Positions 35,601 through 43,800 of a DNA stretch of 64,000 nucleotides are shown in pieces. The number at the start of each line of letters is the position of its first letter. The stretch's first letter is position 1. Both the position numbers and the translations under genes were made by a program. The stretch lies in contig NZ_CP087203.1 of NCBI RefSeq assembly GCF_026016325.1, positions 6,324,001 to 6,388,000 on the forward strand. Direction: 5' to 3'. The DNA is from Pseudomonas sp. B21-056 (GTDB lineage Bacteria; Pseudomonadota; Gammaproteobacteria; Pseudomonadales; Pseudomonadaceae). The notes under the pieces are model-generated. The model was not told the DNA's origin. It worked only from the letters and a program-made list of their open reading frames with translations, and ran no database searches.

Positions 35601-37278
35601 GTATGTCGCCATGCTGAAGACACAGCGGGAAAACTATCAGCAGGCGTTGCAGACACTGATGGAATGGCCGCTCTTCCAGTCAAGGCCCGACTACCCTCGC
35701 ACCCGGCTCGGCTACCTGAATGCCCAGGTAAACTTTACCTTCGCCGAGATGGAGGCACTTCAGGAGCGCTTCATTCCGGCCATGAGCAAGGCGAAGGGCA
35801 TGGTCACTTCCAGGGTCAGGGTGTTGGAGCAACAGCACATTGATGCCGCCGAGAGCATGATCAGCGTCAGCGACGATATGATCGAGCGTCTGGACTACAT
35901 GGAGACGCGCTTCACCGAGCTGAAGGATAACGGCTATGAAGGCTTCGAATTCATCCGGCGGCATCGTAAGAAAATGCCTATCTACACGGCCGCCGACCTT
36001 CGCCTGATCAAACTGGATATGTACCGTCATCTCTGCCTGTCACTGGAAAGCGTCGAGTCGATGCCCGAAGGCTGGGAAGCGCTCAACCAGGTGGTCGATA
36101 ACGCCACGGTGGCGTTCCAGAGCCTGCGTGACGCGATCGATGAGCGCAGCGTGATCCGGCTGGATGAGCGGATCGATGCATTCGGCAGCCTGGCCGAACA
36201 GTTCGCCGCCATCGACGAACACCTCCACTACCTGGGTAACGAATACAAGGGCAGCGTGCGTGCGCCACAGCTCGCTCGACTGCGCTCGGGGATCGGCGAA
36301 CTTGAACAATGGACGTTGCGTCATTTGGCGTCTGCCCTCGATGAGAGACGGGAACGACGAAGCGCCGGCACCCCTTATGAGCAACGGCCAAGGCCCAGGA
36401 AAAAGTTTATCCGGGCGCGCTTCTGGGGCCTGGTCAGCGGCGAGCCGCGCCTGTCCAGATTGATGGAGGAAACGGATTGGGTCGATGTGAAAAACCCGTT
36501 CTCCGGAGACATCATCGTCACGTTCCATCGCAAGGAAACCGGCGAATGGATCCCTCATATGAAACCCGACGCCACGCAGCCCGCCGTCCCGGCCTTGGAC
36601 ATCAGCATCACGAAGGGCAACGACCTGATCAACGGGCTGGAGGCGTTCAAGGCGCAGCTAGAGGAAACCGTAGACCAGCCCGGTAAAACACCCGCCGGCA
36701 TAGGGATGATCCTCAATGCCCACGCTGGCAGGATGGAAAAAGTCGGCACGGCCATCAAAAAGGCCCTCGACCAGGCACAAGGTGTGACTTCAAACGAAAC
36801 GCGGGAACTTCCGCAGGCGCAACGACGCGCGGCCGAAGCCTTGCGCGCACAGCTCGAGAAGGAATCAAGCGCCCTGTATGTCCTGGGTTTCGAAACCGTT
36901 CTGAATGTCATCAAACGACGCCCGCCGACCATGAGCAGCATCATATGGCTTAAAAGTCGGAACCAGATCTCCATCACCAAACAGAAGAACCGGCAACGCA
37001 TCAAGAACCCGCCCTACGGCTTTCTCGACCGGTATGAGATCAAGGACGTGAGAACCGGCAAAGCGCTCTGGTTTGCAGACTTCCGTTATTCGACAAACTG
37101 GGTACCCGCCTACACCTACCTTTCTGCCCACTTGAAAACCGTTGCCCAAGCCAATCAGAAGACCACCGTCATCGACGCCTCCCAACCCCTCAGCCACCGT
37201 CAACTGATCGACCATTACCGCAGCGAAATCGCCGTGGATCAGGCCAAGGAAGTGTTCTTTCAAAAATCGCGCTCATGA
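32665..37278 (+). CDS. Giant dermonecrotic-toxin-like (DUF6543-type) protein, 1537 aa
   Basis: The start is the ATG at 32665 with AGGGAGA upstream. The sequence resembles the large Pseudomonas proteins annotated as dermonecrotic toxin domain (DUF6543). The recognisable core is around residues 480-640: LLDDPADSSRREKLY, LRIQLPMLALECKIRG, then SSAGPCLLYRPMLQP and SVLAWLPDGVRNDYG. Two hydrophobic stretches (about 708-728 and 756-769) could insert in membranes. A segment near 870-935 (WFKVRVEGELVSIVDG, GKWHIDTRLRVRG) is also typical. The C-terminal 500 residues are helical and charged. There is no signal peptide, no RHS repeat and no adjacent immunity or secretion gene, so delivery and target are unknown. 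Confidence 0.78.
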   Translation: MTTTSTTQTPKAEANPRDAVLNQLLAGPTYPEVASILLRDGLKKLYPTLNLDPHNTVVGEPDWDIVDGEIVRRPTRYESLAEMLAGLVDDKSDPMVLIEGLHYLTQLPLTSPNVHLPVRIDQIGRLINELVPAMLTACQEQQLAYWNASLGISGPRWHDLSGELRKAWNVGRVRGWTTTECAMARHLFQYPDRKDRKKNDPYDSHAYLIDVDKVDGLEVTRLGDNSIVVLIGKIEGKEVILKYSIVNGYEKFDSRQALGQSLPTHFGTTTYRKIQWRLYEPDGNIFDHKACGMIAEQVKVIGNSPQTWASYEPPANGEETDEDELVNWFQRQMPHWLLEASPSDQTLFAQHMKNLSILNQSHAGKTYLDEIPSIKDYALSELKKQMVSDHPDASKLDLEEIEFEVRSPVIWGSFVVPGKIDTTRFSLVELALQNLIALPLGDKSIQSLGETELPEWMTVAYLENLITQVDIGRTYPELVKGKLLDDPADSSRREKLYTSQLRIQLPMLALECKIRGEGHLDDRGYRYVAALMQPNEADRKVDGKNIVVRKLAFVPELQVGDSEDVVTNMFVIGPEDSSAGPCLLYRPMLQPQLSQYPSFSNLLYAIRQIPSLRQSVLAWLPDGVRNDYGRLVFPDLLPSPWSIVAFVADPLTSLAYSGPISLTDKNMGADFLPQLFKANADALVELADRQSVSNQENRWESFERAGWLMFNLALPYLGTAVGTAAWLWQIMEDVDTLAQGKPEADRPTKWEAFTDLLLNIALAIITHAIDRARAARSPHRIPVPKEVRELESLPKPKHELVIELLEPLPSTSLPTEHYAPIRSSGALLGRSRESARFIDSFSIDEPADPGELQTEGALKGLYEQTGDWHAKIADKWFKVRVEGELVSIVDGKNPAREGPPLMGDAHGKWHIDTRLRVRGSGSKGVRQKVIAKAQRRRIDLLSALNQFEEQKPQNQKLLTMQAKAMDEASGSEREVKRNVYVAMLKTQRENYQQALQTLMEWPLFQSRPDYPRTRLGYLNAQVNFTFAEMEALQERFIPAMSKAKGMVTSRVRVLEQQHIDAAESMISVSDDMIERLDYMETRFTELKDNGYEGFEFIRRHRKKMPIYTAADLRLIKLDMYRHLCLSLESVESMPEGWEALNQVVDNATVAFQSLRDAIDERSVIRLDERIDAFGSLAEQFAAIDEHLHYLGNEYKGSVRAPQLARLRSGIGELEQWTLRHLASALDERRERRSAGTPYEQRPRPRKKFIRARFWGLVSGEPRLSRLMEETDWVDVKNPFSGDIIVTFHRKETGEWIPHMKPDATQPAVPALDISITKGNDLINGLEAFKAQLEETVDQPGKTPAGIGMILNAHAGRMEKVGTAIKKALDQAQGVTSNETRELPQAQRRAAEALRAQLEKESSALYVLGFETVLNVIKRRPPTMSSIIWLKSRNQISITKQKNRQRIKNPPYGFLDRYEIKDVRTGKALWFADFRYSTNWVPAYTYLSAHLKTVAQANQKTTVIDASQPLSHRQLIDHYRSEIAVDQAKEVFFQKSRS

Positions 37279-37317
37279 ATGCAAGCCGGGCATCTGCTGA
37301 TGCCCGGCCCTCACGTC

Positions 37318-38940
37318 TCAGCACTTCCAGGCTTTCCCCAGGCTCACCAGCGCGGCAGCGATCGCCGCGGGTGGCACGGCGGCGAAACCCAGCACCAGCC
37401 CGCCACGCACCGGCGAGGTGGTGGGCAGCCAATAGTTGCTCAAGCCATTGATTTCGATCCCCGCTGCGGTCGCCTGGACGATCAGTTCGCGCTCACGCTC
37501 GACACTGTCCACCGGCACCGTGACGTGCAGCCCGGCCACGACGGTCGGCATGGCGCCGACACCCGCCAGGTTTTCTGGCCAGCCCGCCAGCAGCGCATCA
37601 CGCCGCGCCAATGCGGCCCGGCGCATACGCCTGATGTGACGCTGGAAATGCCCCGCCGCCATGAATTCGGCCATCACCGCCTGGGTGCTGACTTCGGAGT
37701 GGCGCACATCCACGGCGCGACGACGGGCAAAGGCGTCTACCAGCCCGGGAGGCAGAACCAGGTAGCCCAGGCGCAAGGCCGGGAACGCCACTTTGCCGAA
37801 CGTCCCGACGTAGAGCACGCGCCCCTGGCGATCCAATGCAGCCAACGGCGCCAGTGGCGCGCCGCTGTAGCGGTACTCGCCGTCATAATCGTCCTCGACG
37901 ATCCAGCCGTCGTTGCGCTCGGCCCAGGCCAGCAACTCCAGCCGCCGCGCGAGGCTCATCACCACCCCGGTGGGGTATTGGTGGGACGGTGTCACGTAGG
38001 CCAGTCGACAATGATCCAACGAGGCGAGCGCGGTGCAATCCAGGCCATCGCCGTCCACCGGCACGCCTCTCACGTCAGCGCCGGCCACGGCAAAGGCATG
38101 CCCGGCTGCGCGGTAACCTGGGTTTTCCACCGCCACGACGTCGCCAGGGTCTACCAGCAGCTGTGCACAAAGGCTGATGCCCTGCTGCGCGCCACTGGTG
38201 ATCACAATTTGCTCAGCCGTGCAGTGCAAGCCACGGGAACTGCGCAAATACGCCGCAATCAGCCCGCGCAAACGCTCATCACCCTGGGAGTCGCCATAGC
38301 ACAGCTGCTGCAAGTCCGGTTTTCGCCAGAAAGCCGCGTTCAGCTTGGCCCAGACGTCGAAAGGAAACAGATCGAAAGCCGGGACGCCTACCCGAAACGC
38401 CCGCGGCGGACCGCTGGGAGGTGCTGGCAAATGGTGCTTTTCGACCCGCTCCAGTGCGCCACTGTGGATAACTTTACTGGATGAAATCACAGGCAAATCC
38501 AGCCAATCTGTGGATAAACCAGTGGATAAGCCTGTTGAAAACCCTGTGGACACTTTTGTGGATATGTTTTCCTGCGCAGGCCCCATCGCGAGCAGGCTCG
38601 CTCCCACATTGGAACGGGTATCCCTGTGGGAGCGAGCCTGCTCGCGATGAGGCCGGTCCAGCACCAGAGAAGACAGCTCTGCCACATAGGTGCCGTCCCC
38701 CACCCGCCCCTCGATGAAACCCTCGGCGTAGAGCTGATCATAGGCCCGCACCACGCTGTTACGGGAAATCGCCAACGCCGCCGCCAGGTCACGGCTGGCC
38801 GGTAGCCGCGTGCCGCTGCCCAGCCGTCCATCCAGTACTCGCGCCCGTAACGCCTGGTAAAGCTGACGGCTGAGGCCCTGGCGACGATCCAGCTCGATTC
38901 CCGCGGGGTTGAACGACAGTGGCGGCACGGCGTTGCTCAT
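37318..38940 (-). CDS. MocR/PdxR-type GntR regulator with aminotransferase-like domain
   Basis: The product is 540 aa. An N-terminal GntR winged helix (about 18-88, LPASRDLAAALAISRNSVVRAY) is joined to a fold-type I PLP aminotransferase-like domain (about 170-535). The PLP Lys lies in GTFGKVAFPALRLGY, and ENPGYR, VTPSHQYPTG and DDYDGEYRY complete the pocket. The linker (about 92-165) is unusually long: residues about 97-119 are encoded by a REP doublet and about 124-144 by a 12-bp tandem repeat. It is divergent from the PaiB-like gene, its likely target. MocR proteins usually sense PLP or amino-acid adducts. Confidence 0.92.
   Translation of the reverse strand: MSNAVPPLSFNPAGIELDRRQGLSRQLYQALRARVLDGRLGSGTRLPASRDLAAALAISRNSVVRAYDQLYAEGFIEGRVGDGTYVAELSSLVLDRPHREQARSHRDTRSNVGASLLAMGPAQENISTKVSTGFSTGLSTGLSTDWLDLPVISSSKVIHSGALERVEKHHLPAPPSGPPRAFRVGVPAFDLFPFDVWAKLNAAFWRKPDLQQLCYGDSQGDERLRGLIAAYLRSSRGLHCTAEQIVITSGAQQGISLCAQLLVDPGDVVAVENPGYRAAGHAFAVAGADVRGVPVDGDGLDCTALASLDHCRLAYVTPSHQYPTGVVMSLARRLELLAWAERNDGWIVEDDYDGEYRYSGAPLAPLAALDRQGRVLYVGTFGKVAFPALRLGYLVLPPGLVDAFARRRAVDVRHSEVSTQAVMAEFMAAGHFQRHIRRMRRAALARRDALLAGWPENLAGVGAMPTVVAGLHVTVPVDSVERERELIVQATAAGIEINGLSNYWLPTTSPVRGGLVLGFAAVPPAAIAAALVSLGKAWKC
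38509..38568. repeat. Five-copy 12-bp tandem repeat with DnaA-box-like units
   Basis: The units are TGTGGATAAACC, AGTGGATAAGCC, TGTTGAAAACCC, TGTGGACACTTT and TGTGGATATGTT. The first contains a perfect DnaA box (TGTGGATAA, complement of TTATCCACA); another perfect box lies at 38463-38471. On the coding strand the repeats give Ser-Thr-Gly-Leu/Phe units. Confidence 0.85.
38584..38650. repeat. REP doublet, family A, inside a coding sequence
   Basis: ATCGCGAGCAGGCTCGCTCC (right-type arm) comes first and GTGGGAGCGAGCCTGCTCGC second, about 20 bp apart. This is the reverse of the usual intergenic order but the same as at 45957-46024. It is read in frame as part of the MocR linker. Confidence 0.85.
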
Positions 38941-38967
38941 GACAACCCTCGCAAATGGACCTATCGA

Positions 38968-39000
38968 ATTGGTCTTAAGTGGCTCTTACAACAGACCAAT
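38968..39000. promoter_or_regulatory. Candidate operator between the MocR gene and the PaiB-like gene
   Basis: ATTGGTCT (38968-38975) and AGACCAAT (38993-39000) are exact inverted 8-bp arms 17 bp apart. Between and before them lie direct TGG-(A/T/C)C-type elements: TGGACCTAT, TGGTCTTAA and TGGCTCTTA. MocR proteins often bind direct repeats of this kind plus a half inverted repeat. Confidence 0.5.
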
Positions 39001-39040
39001 AGCCTGCCTAGGATGCTCGCATTCGCCAAGGAAAATCATC

Positions 39041-39682
39041 ATGTACAACCCCAAAGCCTTTGCCGTCGAAGACTTGCCCCAATTACACCGGATGATGGAG
39101 GCGTGTCGCCTGGCCGTGCTCGTTACTCACGGCGAGCAAGGCTTGCAGGCCAGCCATTTGCCGCTGTTGCTGGACACCCGGCAAGGCCCCAACGGCAGCC
39201 TTTACGGGCACATGGCCCGGGCCAATCCACAATGGCGCGAGCTGGAAGCCGGGGCCGAGGCGCTGGTGATCTTTGCCGGGGCCGACGCTTACGTCAGCCC
39301 GGGTTTCTACCCCGGCAAGGCCGAGCACGGCAAAGTCGTGCCGACCTGGAACTACCAGGCCGTACACGCCTATGGCAGTGCCGAGGTGTTCAGCGATGCC
39401 CATCGGCTGCGCAACCTGGTCAGCGCCCTTACCGACCGCCACGAAAGCGGCCGCGCCCAGCCATGGAGCATCGACGATGCACCGGCCGAGTACATCGACA
39501 GCATGCTCAAGGCCATCGTCGGCTTCGCCCTGCCCATCCGACGCCTGGAGGGCAAGCGCAAGCTCAGTCAGAACCGCGTCCCCGCCGACGCCGCGGGCGT
39601 ACGCCAGGGGTTGGCCGCCAGCCACGATCCCCAGGACCAGGCCGTCGCGCGCCTGATGTCCGACTTTTCAACCCAGGAGTGA
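39041..39682 (+). CDS. PaiB-like FMN-binding negative transcriptional regulator
   Basis: The product is 213 aa from the ATG at 39041 (MYNPKAFAVED), where family similarity begins. It has the split-barrel FMN-binding fold. Conserved PaiB features are SHLPLLLDT, GHMARANPQW, YVSPGFYP and VPTWNYQAVHAYG. Despite the regulator name, the family more likely acts as a flavin-dependent or protease-related protein. It is divergent from the MocR gene. Two GNAT acetyltransferase genes follow at 2 and 10 bp, so the three genes form an operon probably controlled by the MocR regulator. Confidence 0.92.
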   Translation: MYNPKAFAVEDLPQLHRMMEACRLAVLVTHGEQGLQASHLPLLLDTRQGPNGSLYGHMARANPQWRELEAGAEALVIFAGADAYVSPGFYPGKAEHGKVVPTWNYQAVHAYGSAEVFSDAHRLRNLVSALTDRHESGRAQPWSIDDAPAEYIDSMLKAIVGFALPIRRLEGKRKLSQNRVPADAAGVRQGLAASHDPQDQAVARLMSDFSTQE

Positions 39683-39684
39683 AC

Positions 39685-40131
39685 ATGAGCCAGATCGAGA
39701 TCCGCCCCGTTACCGCTGACGATCATGCCGCGTGGCTACCGTTGTGGCAGGCTTACCTGACGTTCTACAACACTGAACTGCCGGATGCGGTCAGCCAAAG
39801 CACCTGGCAACGCTTGCTCGATGAGCGCGAGCCGACCCACGGCGCCCTGGCCTGGCACGGCGACACGGCCATCGGTCTGGTGCACTTCATTTATCATCGG
39901 TCCAATTGGAGCATCGAAAATTCCTGCTACCTGCAAGACCTGCTGGTCACGCAGCAGAGCCGTGGCACCGGCGTCGGTCGTCAACTCATCGAGTTCGTCT
40001 ACGCCACCGCCAAGGCCGACGGCTGCTGCAAAGTGCACTGGCTGACCCATGAAACCAACGCCACGGCGATCCAGCTCTACCAGCGCATCGCCGAGCGTCC
40101 CGGTTTCATCCAATTTCGCAAAGCCTTGTAA
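39685..40131 (+). CDS. GNAT-family N-acetyltransferase
   Basis: The product is 148 aa. It starts 2 bp after the PaiB-like stop with AGGAG close upstream, so translation is probably coupled. The acetyl-CoA loop is RGTGVGRQLIEFVYATAKADG, preceded by the strand CYLQDLLVTQQS. The end, HETNATAIQLYQRIA, is typical of the fold. The acceptor is unknown; its operon with PaiB-like and another GNAT recalls pai loci, where the partner acetylates polyamines. Confidence 0.9.
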   Translation: MSQIEIRPVTADDHAAWLPLWQAYLTFYNTELPDAVSQSTWQRLLDEREPTHGALAWHGDTAIGLVHFIYHRSNWSIENSCYLQDLLVTQQSRGTGVGRQLIEFVYATAKADGCCKVHWLTHETNATAIQLYQRIAERPGFIQFRKAL

Positions 40132-40141
40132 GGAGCGCTGC

Positions 40142-40813
40142 ATGTTGACTTCACTTGCCGATTGGAAAGGCGTTTCGGCGCCGTCCACCCAGTTGATCGA
40201 AGGGCGCTTCATCCGCCTGGAAAAACTCGATCCGGCGCGGCATGCCGACGGCCTGTGGCAAGCGCTCGAAGGGCCCGGGGCCGATCCGAAGCTCTGGGAC
40301 TATCTGCCTTATGGCCCCTTTTCCGAGCGCAAGGCATTCGATGCCTGGCTGAAGAATCATGCCGCGAACATCGACCCGTATTTCTTTACGGTGATCGACC
40401 GCGCCAATGGCGAGGTACAAGGCATTCTCAGCCTGATGTCCATCGTGCCGGCCCAGGGTCGCATCGAGATCGGCCATGTGACGTTCGGCGCCTCCATGCA
40501 GCGTTCACCGAAAAGCACCGAGGCGGTTTATCTGCTGGCGAAGGAGTCTTTCGCCTTGGGTTACCGACGCCTGGAGTGGAAATGCAACAACGCCAACGCC
40601 CGCTCGAAATACGCTGCCGAGCGACTGGGCTTCACCTTTGAAGGCGTGTTCCGCCAGCACATGGTGGTCAAGGGACAGAACCGCGACACCGCGTGGTACT
40701 CGATGCTGGATTCGGAATGGCCGGCCATCGGCGCGGCGTTCGAGCAGTGGTTGAGCGAAGAGAATCAAAGCGAGGGCGGCCAAGTGCGCAGCCTGGCGGA
40801 ATGTCGTTCATAG
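40142..40813 (+). CDS. GNAT-family acetyltransferase, RimJ/RimL type
   Basis: The product is 223 aa. RLEKLDPARHADGLWQAL at the start and the central GRIEIGHVTFGASMQRSP are typical of RimJ/RimL-like enzymes. The cofactor region is followed by RLEWKCNNANARSKYAAERLGF, the characteristic end of this subgroup. It starts 10 bp after the previous GNAT gene with AAGGAG upstream. It is the last gene of the three-gene operon and converges with the giant minus-strand gene. The substrate is unknown. Confidence 0.9.
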   Translation: MLTSLADWKGVSAPSTQLIEGRFIRLEKLDPARHADGLWQALEGPGADPKLWDYLPYGPFSERKAFDAWLKNHAANIDPYFFTVIDRANGEVQGILSLMSIVPAQGRIEIGHVTFGASMQRSPKSTEAVYLLAKESFALGYRRLEWKCNNANARSKYAAERLGFTFEGVFRQHMVVKGQNRDTAWYSMLDSEWPAIGAAFEQWLSEENQSEGGQVRSLAECRS

Positions 40814-40870
40814 CTGATGAAGATCGCCACCGCGAACCTGTTCGCGATGGCGATCATTCAAGACGGACTA

Positions 40871-43800
40871 TCAGGACTCAGGCGGTTTCCGGGTGGCCAG
40901 GAAGGGCTTGAGCACCTCGGGCGTCACCGCACTTCGGGCATAGGGCCAGGCCCATTGCGGTATCGATCCATGGGCACTCACATAACTGGCGAAATCCAGC
41001 CGACTGTGCCCCGCCGGGCTCCCGGAGAAATCGAAATTGTGGAGAAAGTACTGGGCCTGTCTTTCGCTCATGGTGTAGGACCCCATGATCAACCGATGCG
41101 CCCGGGCCTCTTCATTGACCAGGCTGTCTATCAATGCATCCGTGAAAGCCGACTCGCTGTTGAGCGAACCGGGCCGCCCGAGGGCGAATCGGATGTTGTC
41201 GTCGCTGAATGCCGGCCCCATCAAATCCTGCCAGATGGCCTTGGCGCTTTCCCGCGAGATCCCGCGTATGGATCGAATGGACGTCCATAGGTTCGGCCTG
41301 TTGAACAAAATAGCGACCCGGCTGTTGGAAAGCGGCTGCCCTGGCGTGATGAACAGCCTGGCGACAGCGGCCAAGTCACTGTCCTTGAAATACCGGGTCT
41401 CCTGGAGAAAGGAGAAGAAGTCCAGCAAAGCCTGCCGATGCGTGAACAGACTGCTCAGGTTCCAGTCATCGAACGGCCGCATCCAGTTGATATCGACGCC
41501 TGCGTACCTCGTCAATTCGTCATAACGCCCACTGACATACTCGCCGATGAGCTGAAGTCGCGCATTGGATATGCTCGGGTTGCGTATCCATTGTGAAATC
41601 AGATTCACGGGGAACAGGCCACCCAGGTTGGAAGCGATCACCGGGGACTTGAGAAGAATATTTGCCCGCGCCTGCAACATAGGAAATCGCTCGAGCGCCA
41701 CGGTGAGCAGGTCGGCCAGGTCCTCGGCGCGGTCGTAATAAATGTGCTGCTCCAACAGCTCCGAGTCGTCATCCATGACATTGCCGGTCTCTTGCTCGTA
41801 CCGTCTCTTGACCTTTTTCAAATCATCACGATCCACCAGATAGGCACCATTGAGCAGCTCCTCTAGCTGCGTATCGTCGAGATGACCATGCAGTGCTTCA
41901 TCGTAGAGGACATACGCCAGACTGTTCTTTGGATGGTGATCGGTCAGCTCTCGAGCCCTGACCCCGTACTCGAGCATGATATGAATCACGTCCTGGGAGA
42001 ACATGAGGTGTTCGTTATTGAGCAGTTCGGCAATTTCCGAATTTTCGATGGGGCGTAGCAGCGTATCCTCGAAGAAGGTCCGCACGGATCGATCGGTTTG
42101 CATGTAGTACGGAATGCTGCTCAGTATCGGACGACCCGGAGCCCGGGGGGACAGGTAGCTACCGATGTGTTGCAGGATCTCGGGTGGCAAGTCGGCTTTC
42201 CGGGCTTGGTTCAGGGTCCTGCGCACCATGTCGTCGGCATACAGGTTCAAGAAATGCACCAACGGTCGAAACAGGTTATGCGGGTTGCGCGTGCCGTAGA
42301 CAATCTGGCTTACGTCGTACACCGCGGCCTTGCCCAACATGTGTTCCAGGGAACGTGCGTTATCCGCGAGCGCCTGCTGCAGACCGGAAGGCGGCGATAC
42401 CAGGTAATGACTCATCTCCGGGTGCAGATCGATATAAGCGGCTGTTTCATTGCGCAGCCCCTGCATCGAAAACGTTTGCCGGGGCTGGCCCTCGTTCAAT
42501 CCCCGGGCAATGGCATTGAAGAAGCAATTGCCGTCGGCGGCGAACGTGACGTCGGTGTCGCCAGCCAGCCGCAGCGTGTAGTGATTTTCACCCATGCGTA
42601 TCAACACCACGTCAGTATCGGACCGCAGCGGATGCGTGCCCATCGGATAGCCGCTTTCAACCTGCCCGGGGGTAAAGCGTATCGACCAGTCCTGGCGTCC
42701 ACGCCGTTGATCGATGATCAACAAGCTGCGATTTTGTGGCCAACTTGGAAGACGGGTGATGACTGACGGGACCAGATCCATGATCTCGACGTCCCACTCG
42801 TTGGGTGTGCGAATCAGATCGGCCACGGCGCGAAGCGATGTCGAGGGTTGCTTGGGATCCGAAGGGCCCGGTTGGGGCGTCCCTGCGCGCGGGCGTTTAC
42901 CCCCTCCGCCCAGGCCAAAGCCCACGGCATGCCACTGGCCATCGGGCGCACGGGCCACCGTGCTTCTCATCACACCACTGGAGCGGATGTTCAACCCCGT
43001 CGCCGGGTCGACAATGCTGGCCTCTATGGCTTTGAGCGGTGTGTGGTCATGTACCCGGAATACCGTGCCATCGGGTTGCTGCACATACACTTGGCGAGCG
43101 GTGCGCCCCGTGGCGCTGTCCGTGATCGTGGGGCGGTAAAAGCCCTGGGCATCCGCTGACACTCCCTGGAGCACCGACCTATCCGCCACGGCATAGCGGC
43201 GATAAAGCGTTTCTTCCAAGGGCAATCCAAACGGCGCTTTAGCCTGGCTTTGGCGAGCCGTTATCGCCAGGAAAGAGGAGCGCCCTCTCACGTTGACGCT
43301 CACGCCACCGAAGCCGATAGCCTTTCGGGTGTTTGCCACCGCATGGACGAACGCCAGCGTCGTCGTATTCGTTGGCACCGCACCGGTCCTGACCACCAAC
43401 AGGCCGGTCCTGACGGCACGGGTCAGCATCTGGAAACCGGGTATCAACAGCAGGCCGGCCAGGTCCATGACGATTTCAACCACCATCATCATCAGCCGCG
43501 CAGCGGTTTGCAGGCCGATGTCCCGGTTGCTGTTGGAGCGATGATCCGCGTAGGCGCTGTGGAAGTTGACGTAGGCCTGGTGAAAGCGCTCAAGCCAGTC
43601 ATCGCTGATCGAGAAGCCACGGATCAGGGGGCGGCCGCGGTGCAGCCCCAAGGCGCGCTTTATCTCTTCTTGATCGAGGGTGGAAATACGCGAGCGGAAG
43701 TACGTTCGCCATTCTTCCTGTTGCAGCAGCCCGGTAATGCCATCGCTCAGGTCGGCAAACTCATGCAGGTCATCGCCCCGGGGGCTGTCCGGCAAATACA

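Noticed and set aside
38463..38568. Replication origin because of clustered DnaA-like boxes
   Set aside because: The boxes lie in a coding linker made of a tandem repeat; there is no AT-rich unwinding region and no dnaA, dnaN, gyrB or rep gene nearby.
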